Assembly: GCA_030248195.1 (NCBI GenBank)
Contig: JASAND010022857.1
Coordinates: forward strand, 40,488-104,487
Direction of reading: 5' to 3'
Source of the DNA: Trissonchulus latispiculum
Lineage: Eukaryota; Nematoda; Enoplea; Enoplida; Ironidae
DNA length: 64,000 nucleotides
In this document: in pieces, positions 11,137 through 22,940 of the stretch
Layout: the number at the start of each line of letters is the position of its first letter
Numbering within the stretch: the first letter of the stretch is position 1
Notes under the pieces: model-generated
The model's database searches: none
What the model was told of the DNA's origin: nothing
The model's input: the letters and a program-made list of their open reading frames with translations, nothing else
Position numbers and translations under genes: made by a program

Positions 11137-13573
11137 GATGAAAACTCGCGTTTTTTGAAACGGCTATTATTTCTTAGATGTCCACAACTTGTACGTAATG
11201 GCTGTAGGATTTATATACATATTTTTGGCATTTTGTCTCTTTCTAAGGTTGTTAGATTCTTTGGCTCAAATTGCGTAGGCTATCCACTTGTGACAAACAT
11301 TTTCGGTCTTGAAACAACCTTTCTGAATAGATACTTTGTAGCCAGTTTTAAAAGGGTTCTTTATATCGGCTTAACCTTATTTCGAACTGACGAATAATTA
11401 ATTTATAAAATCCTCGGTTCTGAACCTTCTTGTCAACAGCTGTCAGTTACGTCTGGCCTCTTCAAAAACCTCATTCTTCCCTCAAACTTTGTACTAGATG
11501 CAAATCCTGTTCCTAAGCATTTCATACAACTGAAACCTAAAAAACCGAAACCCACATTATCCTTTCGCCTTGCTTATTTCAAGAGTCTATCGCCTTGCAG
11601 TCATATCTCCCAAGGGCATTACCAAACCTCACATCAATGTGCTATATACAATTATACATACATACATACATAGATTTTTAAGAGGTTTAATAAAGTAGAA
11701 GCTATGCAGAACCTTATATAATTGGTAACAAGCAAGAGTTTGGTGCAAAATTGATAGTGTTTAGCCCAAAACCTCAAATTGTTACCTACGTATCACAATA
11801 GACCTGCTGTGAGCAAATTATTCTTGTAGGCTGTGGGGCTACAGATTGCCCTGTTAGCTTTATTTAGCTTCTTATTTTACCAATCTATTGAGCTTTACAA
11901 TGCTCGGCATCCTTTTCTTGTGCTAAAGTTTCGCTACACAAGCTACACTACACTAAAGCTACGCAACACAAATCAAATCACTCCATGTGACAGTAAACAG
12001 TCGTTTCGCCCTGTCATATTTAACATTCCCAATTTCATGAGCTAAAGCAAATTTTATAAATCGTATAATGCATCACGTTTTCGAATTTTCGGATTCCGTT
12101 TCGCCTCGTTTCGCCATCTATAATCTGTACACTGGAAACGACAGCTGGTCTTTGAAAACGTTCAGCGGTTTTTGAGATCTTAGCAGCACAACTCTACTTC
12201 ATTTTAGAGCCTTCATTAATTATTACTCAGAGCTCAAAGCCTAGCCAACTGATAAGTACATACATCTGAAAAATATGCAAGTACATAAACATATGTCAGT
12301 CATTAGGTTCTGACAAATAAAACTTTAAATTAGTGTTGCACATTTGTCCAACATAGCTTTGGCACTAGTTTAACAGCTGGCAAACACGGGAATGTTTGAG
12401 GCAAATTTCCCTGGTTTTTACTCTTAAAATTATGGCGTTTAAAGGTGAAGCTTGTTTGGTTCAACACCAAATGGAGAGATATTCGTGTATTAGTGGTAAA
12501 CGAGATGGCTGTTAAGGCCAGATCTAATGGGAAATGTCATACTTTTAGCGTTAATGATATTATTTCCATGCGTGATAAATGCCGATGAAAGGCAATTCCC
12601 GCCAGGCCAGTCATCATAATTAACTGAATTTTTGCATCAGAAAGTGACCCTAATTGACAAAGTAGTTTATCACAAAAGTCCCAAGTCTTTCCTACAATAT
12701 GGTTTAGTTTTCAGCAGAGAGGTCAGTTTTCTTTTAGCTGCGTTATTTTTACCAGAAAGGGAAACAAAACTATTTCTTTCTGACGGCTCAGATGAGCTCT
12801 AAGTATATAATGCATTGTGCTTAGCTAACCCATCTAAATCTAAAATTAGCTCAGACTTTATTTTAGCTGTGTCAAACTTGAAAAACAACGAAGGAAAACA
12901 CCGCCTCCACCTTCCAGAGGGGGCGGTCTCAGAGATCCAGTTCCTATACTGTAGACTGCTGACTTTCTGAACAATATTTGACGTTTAATCCAATCAAAAT
13001 CGTTTGAGGGAAAAGCTACTACTAGGACAAATGCCGGAAATATCTACTTTTATATATCATTTACAATATTGAGTGACCTAAAAATGGAAATGGGATAAGC
13101 CGTATATGAATGAGTTTTTGGGTCTTTTCAAAAGTATAGACTTCAAAGAACCTTGAAACACTCGCTTGCCTATCTTACATTAACAGAACCTTGAAACATA
13201 TTCTTTACTTTGCCAGCATTATAATTCGTTTCTGTGTGCCTAATTAATTTGAGAACAGAAACTTTATTTGGTCCGGTTATTATTGCCTTTACAGCAGTTG
13301 GCAGTTTATGAGCAGCATAGCAGTAGTGGTACGCTTACTATGAATAATTAATTGCCGGACAATGAAATTGACAATGAAATAAGGTAAAATCCATAATGAT
13401 AAGTTTAATAATATACATAAGTGTGGTATCTGGTGATATGTTGAATGTTCCTCTAGTTGAGGCGTTCTAAGTTAGACTGATTATGATGGTGTCACCATTA
13501 TTTGGTACGAAATGTAGTGCAGCAAAAACCTGTTCAGTTTAGTAAATCTGTTAATCGAGATCTGGTTGCGTTC
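11137..13573. other. No gene or clear repeat seen
   Basis: AT-rich sequence with scattered stops on both strands; short TACA repeats lie near 11655. Nothing supportable was found. Confidence 0.45.
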
Positions 13574-14256
13574 GGAGGTGACTAAAACCAGGATCGGGAT
13601 CAGGATCTGGATCGGGGGACTGAAAACAGGATCCATTTCAGGATGAGGATCAGGATCGGGTGACTGAAAACAGGATCCATTTCTGGATCGGCTAAAAACT
13701 TCAGGATCGGGTTAGTAGTGGATCCTGATTTCAGGATCGGATGTCTAAAAACCAGGATCCATTTCAGGATCGGCTTATAAGTTCAGGATTCGACTTAAGG
13801 GCGGATCCTGATTTCAGGATCGGGTGTCTAAAACACGATTCATTTCAGGATCGGCTTGTAACTTCAGGATCTGCTTCAGGATCGGCTTATAAGTTCAGGA
13901 TTCGACTTAAGGGCGGATCCTGAGTTCAGGATCGGGTGTCTAGAAACAGGATCCATTTCAGGATCGGCTTGTAACTTCAGGATCAGCTTCAGGATCGGCA
14001 TAGAACTTCAGGCCCTTAAGTCGAATCCTGAACTTATAAGCCGATCCTGAAGCTGATCCTGAAGTTACAAGCCGATCCTGAAATGGATCCTGTTTTTAGA
14101 CACCCGATTCTGAAATCAGGATCCACTACTAACCCGATCCTGAAGTTTTTAGCCGATCCTGAAATGGATCCTGTTTTTAGTCACCCGATCCTGATTCTGA
14201 TCCTGAAATGGATCCTGATCCTGATCCTGATCCCGATCCTGGTTTTAGTCACCTCC
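13574..14256. mobile_element. MITE with GGATC-repeat inverted arms and 9-bp target duplication
   Basis: The inverted termini read GGAGGTGACTAAAACCAGGA. The same 9 bp, GTTGCGTTC, flank the element at 13565-13573 and 14257-14265. The body consists almost wholly of CAGGATC/GGATCGG units, in one orientation until about 14010 and inverted afterwards, so it can fold into a long hairpin. A 9-bp duplication would fit Mutator-like enzymes; this is inference. Confidence 0.8.
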
Positions 14257-16084
14257 GTTGCGTTCACAGTGTGATAAAGGTCACCGCGATAAGCTAATAT
14301 AATTCCAAGAGAGCGTTTAGACATTTTTAACCTTATTTTAATTACAACATTCTATGTTTCTGATTAGCAGGAGGGCTTATTATATCAGAACTCAAAGGAT
14401 TGTGAATGTGAGCAATATATATTAGCGGCAATAAATCCTAAGGTTTACATACGTCTTTGAGTTCGTACATACCTAGCCATGTTTTAACCAAAGTTAACAA
14501 GGATCAGCATTGTTTATCTCTTCTATGAGAATTACCCAAAACAAAATTAAATGTAATACTCACTAGAGTTCATAAACAGACAGATATATATAAAGAGATC
14601 ATCCACTGATTTATTTCATTCCCGCGAAGGTTAATCGGAGCTCCTGATTAACTGGAATGTTCCACATTTAGACTTTAGTGTCATTATGATGCTAGACAAA
14701 AATGCTATCTGCTGCTGAGTTCAAAACGGAAAACCTTTAGCTAGGCTAATTTGGAAAGAAAGGCAATAATTTCTTTGTATGACTGTTACTTTTGTTAATG
14801 AGACCAGCATTTGACTATGGGGAATAAATCGTATTTGAAAAAGGGACCCTATTCTATTTTCAATAGTTAGCCCTGTTCTTAGCTTCAACGTAAATTCGGC
14901 CTGAAAAAGATGATTAAATAAGCAAACTGAAGGGGCAGTCCTTATCCACTCCAATTTTACTTCAACTTCGTTTTACTCTCTTTTCAACAATCATTTCAGA
15001 TTCTAATTCCAATTTGTGTGCGTACACGTCAAATGTTTATTGCTAAATACTCGGGTACATACTGTTGAACCTTTTGATTCAGATTACTTTCAACTATTCT
15101 GGTAAACCGTGCTTCACAATAACAGCAATCTACTGCAGTTTAGTGTTGCTCAATTGGTCACATTTCTCTTGGACCGTCCGATGTCCCTTTTCGCTAGCTA
15201 TCCAAAATACAAAATTATAAATATTTGATAGTTTTCAAAGCGGAAGGCTGCCAGTTTAAGGCAAAATACTGCTACTGACACGACGGCCGACCTGTCTGAT
15301 CACGGCAAAACGCCCACAGGCTAACTGTGGTTCTGAGCAGAACAAGGCCGTCGAACAGCTAGTTGAAGGCGGATTTTAGGAGATGAGTCTAGAACTCAAG
15401 ATTGTTCGAAGTTCTCACCAAAGTATCTAAAATGCGGAAAAATAACTAGCGTGAGCAACTTCTCTGCGAAGGAGTTCGGGGTAAGGATATCCCACCTATG
15501 AAGACTGCACAACAGGCCTGGCCTCCCTCCGGCGAACGACTCCGTGTTCTGTATGCGCATTGCTGGTCAGTTTTTGGCAGCACGACTTTGTTATCTTGCA
15601 GTATGCAACTTAGTTTGACGTTGATTCCTTTGAAAAAATCTGTCTGTTTGCTCTCCATTTTTTCCTCATTTCATTCCATCTGTTTTCTTCCACTGCACTA
15701 CATAGGGTGCCATTCTGCCCACAGCACGAAGCATCGTCAAACCAAGTCAAGAAATTGTCAAATCCGCCTCATTCAGCAGTTTTGACATAGTTTTGGTATT
15801 GATAATCGATACCAGCCACCGGATCAAGGAAAGAAGAACCCCAGAAATCGATAAAAGAGTTTTCGGAAACGTCAAGATTGGTGTCAGCATACTTATATCA
15901 ATACGGGAGGATACGGGAGAAAAAGACTAACGGGCTGACTATGTAGAGAACGGTATATTTGCATAACTTTGCCTGCCCAAAGTATTCACTAGTTGAATGT
16001 ATTGAATGAATGACCTATGCTATAAGTTTGTTAGTAATATTCATTGGTTAGTAAATCTCAATGCCAGCCCCAATAACAAGACCC
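14257..16084. other. No gene seen
   Basis: No domain-bearing frame was found. The mildly GC-richer 15280-15560 segment is open on both strands but resembles nothing recognisable. Confidence 0.4.
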
Positions 16085-16660
16085 TAAGGTCAGCATCTCA
16101 CCTAAGGTGACCTCTCCGGGGCTGAAGAAGAGACAAGCATACCCTCTCCTCGTTTGGTGGGGGAGGGGTTATGCAAAAGGGGCCCCCGTTTGGTGGGGGT
16201 GTAGGCAAAATGGGGTCCCCGTTTGGGGGAGGGGTCGCGAAGTCCGGCTAAAATTGGCTGAATCTGACTGGCTGTTGGCGACCCCCCCCCAAACGGGGAC
16301 CTCTTTTACCTACCCCCCCCCCACCAAACAAGGACCTCTCATTGCTCCCCCCACCAAACGGGGACCCATTTTCGAATAGAACAGAAACTACTAATCACAA
16401 AAACGAAACATACGAAACAAAAACTAATCCTCTGCTCTACCCCCCACCAAACGGGGAGGGGGTCTCTGCAATCTGATTGGCTGTTGGCAACGCCCCCACC
16501 AAACGGAGGGGGCGTATGCTTTGTCGAAGAGAGCTACCCTCCCCACCAAACGGGGGAACATTCGAGTATTGTGGTCGGAACACCGTTACGCAATGCCAAG
16601 AAGAGAAGCTCTCTAGTGGCTTACTCTTCTTCTTATATATAGTGCAATTATGCACTCTTT
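16085..16660. mobile_element. Partial second copy of the G/C-run foldback element
   Basis: It shares with 9553-10333 the AAACGGGGACC-type units and the right terminal block (GAACATTCGAGTATTGTGG .. GCCAAGAAGAG .. GTGGCTTACTCTTCTTCT). The left arm is replaced by unrelated sequence, so this copy is truncated or recombined. Confidence 0.65.
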
Positions 16661-18331
16661 GTCCCAGGGATAAAGAAAAGAAGTCATCGTCGGCCGGTAT
16701 TCTGCGCAAGAAGTACTCGAAACTCAGTTTGCCCAAAACTGCATCCAACATTCTCCGATATTCCTCTAGATGAAGATTTCATCTGGTCCATTTGCAGACC
16801 GAACCGAAGAGCTGTAGAAGAGTCACCGTCGTGTCCAGGAAGCCTATCCTGACACAGACGTTACAAGGCAAGGACTTCTGCGAATTGAGCTGCGAGTTGT
16901 GGCATCTGTTTACCATTTACGATGGGTGGATGAGCTACTGCACACTGTACTGTATACAACATGACGGGAAATGTTCTTTGCGATCCCAAATGTACTGTGG
17001 ATCATATTAAGGAAGTCCTGAAGTCCCCCCTGAGCAAAATTAGTCAACTTCAGTAGCATATTGATAACGACAGACATAATCTTAGAGCTTAAGCTTAAGC
17101 TGCTCATCGCTAGAAAGCTGATGACGTGCAATTCCAGTACTATAAGCCATTTTGCGGTAGCTTGTCTCCTTAAAATTTTATTTTGAAAAATTCGCCAAAA
17201 ATTGCAGTTTTGGTTGATTTTAGGTAAACTTTGACAAGTAAAACTTTGTAGGTGTAAACTATACCAAACTGGCTTATAGGATTGCAAACCGCACGTCCCC
17301 CGATTTCCAGTGATGCGCGGCTTAAGCTCTATGCTTGTTTCAGTCGGCAGCAGTAGATAGGCCAGTTTTGCTCAGGGGAGACTTCCTTGTCCCTTGATAT
17401 GATCCTGAACTGTACTGTTACATTCTGCCTCCATTGTTTTGCTTTAATATTTGGACCAAATAATTGACCAACAACAAAATGTGCCAAAACATGTCTAGAT
17501 TTTAACATTTTTCTATTTTCTGTGTTTTCCTGATATGCATAATTATTTAAAATGTCTACTTCATTTTGTGTTTCCACGCAAAATCACGTGGAGACATTTT
17601 CATTGTCCCAATATGAAATATTCCTTAATAAGACTATACAAGGAAGTATTGCCGTCTGTAAAACTTTTTATCCAACCAAATTCCAACAGTTATTTTTCCA
17701 CACTTCTACATTTTCACAAATGGTTGTTTATGTTCTTCTCTAATCTCCGAAATGATTCATTCATCCCTACTTCCCTCGCAGCATCATACCTAATCTGCTT
17801 TTTTAATTCCCCTGACTAGGACTTCCATAGCTGTCAGAATTCTCTTTTGACTCTGGAAGATAAATATAACTTCCTGGAAGGAAGCTTTCTCACTTATCCG
17901 AACACTTGAACTTAATCGCGCCTCTTAGGGAAAGTTTTAATCGGACTTTGCAGAAAGCACGTCTTAATTCTTTGCTGTGCTTGTTTTTGTGCGATCGCCT
18001 CGAGCTAGTGAACCGGCCAGAAGAGAACATGGTTCATTTCTATCAGAGAGTGGGCTGTAAATTGACACGAATCGAAAGTATAAACAACTCCGGTAAAAGG
18101 CACTTTTTAGCAGTTTCATTTGGCAATTGGTTTTGGTGTATGCTTTCGAGTCAACTGTAAGAGTAGCATAGATTCTTAAACGTTTTCAACTGCTCAAGTG
18201 TGACACTGTATAATTAATTTAATTAGATTCTAACCTTATTCCAATTGAACCCGGTTATATAGATTTTCGTCTGCTTTCACGTTTGTACATATCTTTGTGC
18301 AATACTGTTTTGCATACGCTTCCTCCAATTT
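16661..18331. other. No gene confirmed; one weak exon-like stretch
   Basis: Nothing recognisable apart from the MITE at 17140-17280. An ATG-started frame of 22 codons at about 18030-18095 ends at a possible donor (TCCG/gtaaaa), but no domain supports it. Confidence 0.3.
17140..17280. repeat. Small MITE with CTATAAGCCA inverted ends
   Basis: Starts TATAAGCCATTTTGCGGTAG and ends AACTGGCTTATAGG. The same terminal motif recurs at 39887-40027, so this is a dispersed family. Confidence 0.6.
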
Positions 18332-18986
18332 CGTTTCGCCAAAAAATTTAACAAAAAGAAAAATTTTAATTCTGATGCAAGCTGTAAGGCTGCAATTTGG
18401 CATTATACAGAGGCCCTATAATTGTACTCATTTGTGCTAAATAGTAAGGAATTCTATTGAAAATTTTTATGCCAACTTGAATCTTCAAAAATTTTGCAAA
18501 AATCGCTATTTTGGCAATGTTACTCTAAAGTTGGATTAAATTTAAATTGTTGAGATATTTGAACTCAGCGTGGTCGATAATACATCTACAAACATTTCAG
18601 CTCGATTAGTGAAGTTTTGCGACTTCTATGGCTCCAGGAAGCTTCTACATAGGATCCGACATGACTGAAAATGAACTGAAAATGAAAAAAGCTTTTATGT
18701 CAACTTGAATCTTCAAAAATTGCCGAAACCACCATTTTAATTTTATTTTTATTTTAATTCAAGTTTGGAGTACCATTGCTTAAAAAGAGCAATTTTTGCA
18801 AATTTTTGAAGGTTCACGTTGGCATAAAAAGTTTTTAATAGAATTTCTTACAATTTGGCACAAATGAGTACGAGTACACTGTACACCTATAGGGCCTCTA
18901 TATATAATTACAGCCTTATAGCTTGCACCGGGATTAAAATTTTCTTTTCGTTACCCAAAAATTTATAAATTTTCGGCGAAACTTCA
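18332..18986. repeat. Foldback repeat with ~280-bp arms
   Basis: The left arm (from TCGTTTCGCC) and the right arm (ending GGCGAAACTTC) are inverted copies. Both contain GGCCCTATA, TACTCATTTGTGC, TTCTATT and TATGCCAAC. The centre carries GATATTTGAACTCAGCGTGG at 18554, also found in another hairpin at 59476. Confidence 0.75.
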
Positions 18987-19015
18987 ACTTTATAGATCAG
19001 TGGTTGTATGACATT

Positions 19016-19092
19016 AGAGCGACATAGCGAAAGCGCGACATGGCGAAGGCGCGACAAACGGTTGTTAGCGCGACATAGCACAGGCGCGACTT
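19016..19092. repeat. Minisatellite GCGCGACATAGC
   Basis: About six imperfect units of GCGACATAGCGAAGGC type lie immediately outside the left end of the Polinton. Confidence 0.65.
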
Positions 19093-19667
19093 AGTTGAGT
19101 AGTATAGGAGAGATGAAATGACCGCAGTTTGTACAGGTGTATCTTTGGAGGAGATATAGGGTCATTAATCATACAGGTAAGGTCATTAATCATGGGTGCA
19201 GATGTCTTTCAAGGTCATTGTTGGCCAATTTTGCCTTAGATTGGATAAGCTTTGTAACATTGTACTAAATTTTTAACACAGTGTTATTGGACTATATTAC
19301 TTTACTTACGTATTTGTCTACGTATTCAACTTTAAGTTTGCTAGACTATAGTTTGTTTACCTGTCTAATTAGTGTTTATTAATTATGTCTAATTAAGTAC
19401 GTAAATTAAGTAACATTTTCAAACTTTTTTAAAACTTTTATTTACCTGACTGTTTGCCGATAGATTCTTACCACAGCATCGTATAGACCAAAAATATTCT
19501 TCTCAAATTTCCCCACTTTCTTCTATTCCGGCCAAAATTTCTAAAATTTTCCATTTCCTGTCTCCTATTGAATTTCTTCATCTGGACCTTTGTATTAACC
19601 TTGAAACGGAAGGAGGGAAACAAACACTTAAAGGAGACAAGATTGTTAAGTACTTCAGAATATACTG

Positions 19668-20115
19668 ATGTTAGCTGCCTGTTAGTCCTATCATATCTTT
19701 AGCACACTGAGGACTCAAACCTGTCACTACTTTTTCTCCCTGCTAGCTGCCTGTTAGTCCTATCATATCTTTAGCACACTGAGGACTCAAACCTGTCACT
19801 ACTTTTTCTCCCTGCTAGCTGCCTTCTAGCGTGATCATATCTTTAACATACTGAGGACTCAAAGCTGTCAAAAGTCTTTCTCTCTGCTAGCTGCCTGCTT
19901 GTTTAAAAATTTTCTCCCTATTAGCAGCCTTCTAGTCCTATCATATCTTTAGCATACTGAGGACTCAAAGCTGTCAAAAGTCTTTCTCCCTGCTTGTTTA
20001 AAAATATTCTCCCTATTAGCAACCTTCTAGTCCTATCATATCTTTAACATACTGAGGACACAAAGCTGTCACTACTTTTCTCTCCCTGCTTGCTTAAAAT
20101 TTCCTCCCTGTAAGC
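19668..20115. repeat. Tandem repeats in left TIR (5 units)
   Basis: Five units contain ACTGAGGAC(T/A)CAAA, with CTGCTAGCTGCC and TATCATATCTTTA between them. The first two units are identical over about 70 bp. Confidence 0.8.
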
Positions 20116-20788
20116 TGCCTTATCTAGTTTGATTGCACCTGTCTCATTGAAATTAAAAACGTAAACATTGGCTGAAAATGGGTGATTTTAATTTTATGTC
20201 TCCAATTACGCAAGATTGGGAAAACTTTATATGATAAGTTTTATGTCAAAGTAAAGAGCATGTGTTGAGCTAACTTCGGTCAACTGATTTTGTTTAGTAA
20301 TTAACTGGTTAGTTAGTAATAATTTATTAAAGTCAACTATGGCTGAAAATGGGTGATTATAATTTTATGTCTACGTAAGATTGGTGACACATGTTGGGTT
20401 AATTATGGTGCTTGTGTAATAAAGTAATAATGAACTAACTTCGGTCACCTGTTGATAATTATAGGTTAACTAATTAGTTAATAATAATTACAGGTGACTC
20501 GGAAAATTTGTGTGTAATGAATATGACAACAATTACGTGAAACTGGGAATAGGCTGAAAGTTAAAAGAAAAAGAGTATACAACATTTGTTCAATAATTAA
20601 CTCCTAACTACGAACTGAACAAGGCAATGCAAAATTGATATATGTGTACAGTGTGCAGCCTATTTTATGAAACCTAGCACAAGAATGCTGCAAAGTTTAG
20701 ACATATATTGCAAGTTTGGCAGGTTTATTAACCTTACTGACATTGACTTTCACCAGATTTGTTCACTTACTATACATCATCCGCAACA

Positions 20789-20798
20789 ATGAATTCCG
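20789..20798 (+). CDS. TIR-borne mini-exon 1 (left copy)
   Basis: ATG AAT TCC G followed by donor gtaagatatt. The same 10 nt and intron occur in reverse at 31718-31727. Too short for gene finders, but supported by frame on both sides of the element. Confidence 0.78.
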
Positions 20799-21808
20799 GT
20801 AAGATATTTAATTGTAGCATTTTTATCCGTTGTATTTTTATCCGTTGTATTTTTAATGATTGCATTTTTTAGTCGTCATATTTTTGAATTCTTGTATATT
20901 ACTATTTTAAACATTACGTTTTTAAACAGTTTGAACATTTCATAGTTTTTTAGATTAGCATTATTTGTTGTGTGAAAATTATTACTTATGTTTCAGACTC
21001 TCGTATGAAATTTGAGTGTGCGATATGCTCATCGAAGTTCAGACGAAATGATAACCTGCTCAAGCATATGAGACAGAAGCACCAACCGACTTCCTGCGAC
21101 ACCTGTGGAATCACGTTCCCTAATGAACGACAGCTACGGCTCCACAAGAAGACTGCTCATTCTCAACCAATCATATGCCCAGAATGTAGTAAATCATTTG
21201 AGCGACCACAGAACCTACAGAACCACATCAAACGAAACCATCCTGAAACATTTCCTTGCGAACAATGTGGAGATAAATTCCTGAGAGAAGACCGGCTCAA
21301 GGAACATATTGAAAAGGAACATCCACCCACCACCACAGATCCATTGGAGGAAGACCCTACTGACCCTCCACCAGATGCCAGTGAGATTTACCAAGCCAAC
21401 TGGTATCAAATCAGAACCCACCACATCATCAAGAAGTTTATGCGCCAATACAACTTTCGCCTGAAGACAACGTCCATGAAAGAAATAGAGAAAGCCCTCC
21501 TGTCAGTATTCCTCGACCACAAGTACAGGTCTAAATGGAATGTTTCATTTGGTTTCATCCTCAGAAATATACTCAACGACGAATTGATATATTACTATGC
21601 CAGCAACAACACTTCCCTGTTTACCTTACCTCGCCTCATTTCCAGCAGAGCAGAACTGGATCGGTTTATTGACGATATTGAAAGCAAAGATCATATTGAA
21701 TGGGCGTTTCAACAGCGTCCTAACACTAAGTTTGTTGTACATGAAATTACTAATATGATGGTTACACTGTACTGTTTGACTGGCCATTGTGCAGTAAATA
21801 TGCATTAA
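20789..21808 (+). CDS. Four-finger C2H2 protein, likely the N-terminal remnant of a Polinton PolB ORF
   Basis: Exon 1 is 20789-20798 (ATGAATTCCG) inside the TIR. The intron 20799-20996 runs from gtaagat to ..tatgtttcag, and exon 2 is 20997-21808; joining gives 273 aa in frame. Four C2H2 fingers lie at residues 9-32, 36-58, 62-85 and 89-112. Then follows a region with YNFRL, SFGFILRN, YYYASNN and a late TNM motif, which I recognise from the N-terminal part of animal Polinton polymerase-containing ORFs. The frame ends where a polymerase would follow. It may act as a DNA-binding or adaptor protein. A start at the internal Met (codon 7 of the joined frame) would also be possible. Confidence 0.8.
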
Positions 21809-21859
21809 CAATGTAAATGCTATAATCAATATTTATGGCTACTACTTAATCACTGTTAT

Positions 21860-21956
21860 CAGTATTATTATTATTATTATTATTACGATTGTTATCAGTA
21901 TTATTATTACTACTTTTCCTATTATTATTATTATATTATTACTATTACTATTCCTA

Positions 21957-22005
<49 letters not shown>

Positions 22006-22055
22006 TGTTATCAGTATTACCACTATGTTTATTATATCATTTGTTATTATTGCAT
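21860..22055. repeat. ATT/TTA trinucleotide microsatellite
   Basis: Imperfect (TTA)n tract with interspersed TTACTA and TTATCAGTA units, filling the space between the convergent zinc-finger and secreted-protein genes. A tyrosine-rich open frame across it is an artefact. Confidence 0.85.
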
Positions 22056-22111
22056 ATTTTTACTAGTAAACTATTAACGAAATGTACAAGACATTACATT
22101 AGACAAAATAC

Positions 22112-22450
22112 TTAGTAGTAGTATTCACTTAGGGCACCACGTAGGTATTCAAGTTCTGAGGTGTTGGCAATCTTAAAGCCAGTCATCTTATCGTGGATAG
22201 ACTGAAGGCGTCTGTCAGTGTCATAACAGTACTCCCAACATTGATCCCATTCAATGTAGTGACAGGCATTAGATCTATGGCTTAGACCACCCTCGCGACA
22301 CAGGTGTAGACTACAGTCCTCTAGTCGGCGGTACAGGTGATCACCTTCTACTACGGTGGAAATATTGCCTTGAGACAGTTGAATACCATTGTCGGTCTCT
22401 GTAATGTCTACAGAAGACACTATTGCGATTAGGCTCAGTAGTAGCAACAT
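22112..22450 (-). CDS. Small secreted cysteine-containing protein of the Polinton
   Basis: 112 aa from ATG at 22450. The first 14 residues form a hydrophobic signal peptide (MLLLLSLIAIVSS). The mature part has five cysteines (DCSLHLC, ACH, QCWEYC), one NIS glycosylation sequon and an acidic, tyrosine-rich tail. I recognise no family. It follows the protease on the same strand, 22 nt downstream of its stop, and has its own ATAAAAA motif 36-42 nt before the ATG. The role could be an envelope-like or host-modifying secreted factor, which is inference. Confidence 0.6.
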   Translation of the reverse strand: MLLLLSLIAIVSSVDITETDNGIQLSQGNISTVVEGDHLYRRLEDCSLHLCREGGLSHRSNACHYIEWDQCWEYCYDTDRRLQSIHDKMTGFKIANTSELEYLRGALSEYYY

Positions 22451-22472
22451 TATAACTTATAGCTCAAAATTA

Positions 22473-22940
22473 TTAGTGCACAGACTTTTTATGGGATTTC
22501 TGGCAGTAAGGTGTGGGTTCTAGTGTCACCCGATCAACAAAGGTCTTGACAATGTTATCGTTAGTGTCGCTTCTTCGCCTCAGATAGTTGACAATTGATT
22601 CCATCGATCTTCCTCGGGACCTGTGGTGAAGGAAGTATATACAGTACTCCCCACATACATCAGTAGTGAAATCTTGCAACTGAATGCGATTATACTGTAG
22701 TTCCCTCCTGCCAATGTATGACATGAAGAGGAGAGGTGGTAGTCCGTAGCTGTCAAAATATTCTACCCTGTTATCCTCTAGCCACATTGCAACCCAGTGT
22801 TCACCAGCCTGACCGGATGCCTCAGTGTTAGCAACAAGACATCCTGGGCGGTACCGTGGTAGCTTATCACTGGGAAATACTCCTAGGAGAGGAACTTTGC
22901 AATCTTTCCTTAAAGTCTCAAGGATCTCACGGGTGTTCAT
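22473..22940 (-). CDS. PRO: Adenain-like cysteine protease (Polinton PRO)
   Basis: 155 aa. The catalytic pattern of the adenovirus-type protease is complete: His48 in GEHWVAMW, Asp63 in YFDSYG, Gln89 and Cys96 in DVCGEYC, with Gln-Cys spacing of 7. In adenoviruses and Polintons this enzyme matures virion proteins and acts late in assembly. The start ATG overlaps the stop of the capsid gene (ATGA at 22937-22940), so both are probably translated from one transcript. Length and spacing are usual for Polinton proteases. An intact active site suggests function or recent function. Confidence 0.92.
   Translation of the reverse strand: MNTREILETLRKDCKVPLLGVFPSDKLPRYRPGCLVANTEASGQAGEHWVAMWLEDNRVEYFDSYGLPPLLFMSYIGRRELQYNRIQLQDFTTDVCGEYCIYFLHHRSRGRSMESIVNYLRRRSDTNDNIVKTFVDRVTLEPTPYCQKSHKKSVH
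22486..22494 (-). promoter_or_regulatory. ATAAAAA box before the secreted-protein gene
   Basis: CCATAAAAAGTCTGTG read on the minus strand, 36-44 nt upstream of the ATG at 22450, within the end of the protease gene. Confidence 0.45.

Larger units (their letters stand above)
19101..20996. repeat. Left terminal inverted repeat of the Polinton
   Basis: It matches 31538-33708 in reverse complement from the TAGGAGAG tip to the splice acceptor at 20996. It contains GGGTCATTAATCATACAGG near the tip, a tandem-repeat block, a promoter region, a coding mini-exon and an intron. Identity is high near the inner end and visibly lower towards the tip. Confidence 0.88.

Noticed and set aside
15446..15785. 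Open frames on both strands around 15.5 kb
   Set aside because: No recognisable motif, no splice-site support and a mirror open frame on the opposite strand.
17906..18160. 84-codon plus-strand frame near 18 kb
   Set aside because: It begins with TTG; only a short ATG stretch with a possible donor remains, without a domain or partner exon.
19668..20115. Regularly spaced repeats resembling a CRISPR array
   Set aside because: The repeats are degenerate, spacers are also repetitive, the context is an animal transposon TIR and no cas genes are present.
21889..22077. Tyrosine-rich open frame
   Set aside because: Translation of the TTA/ATT microsatellite.
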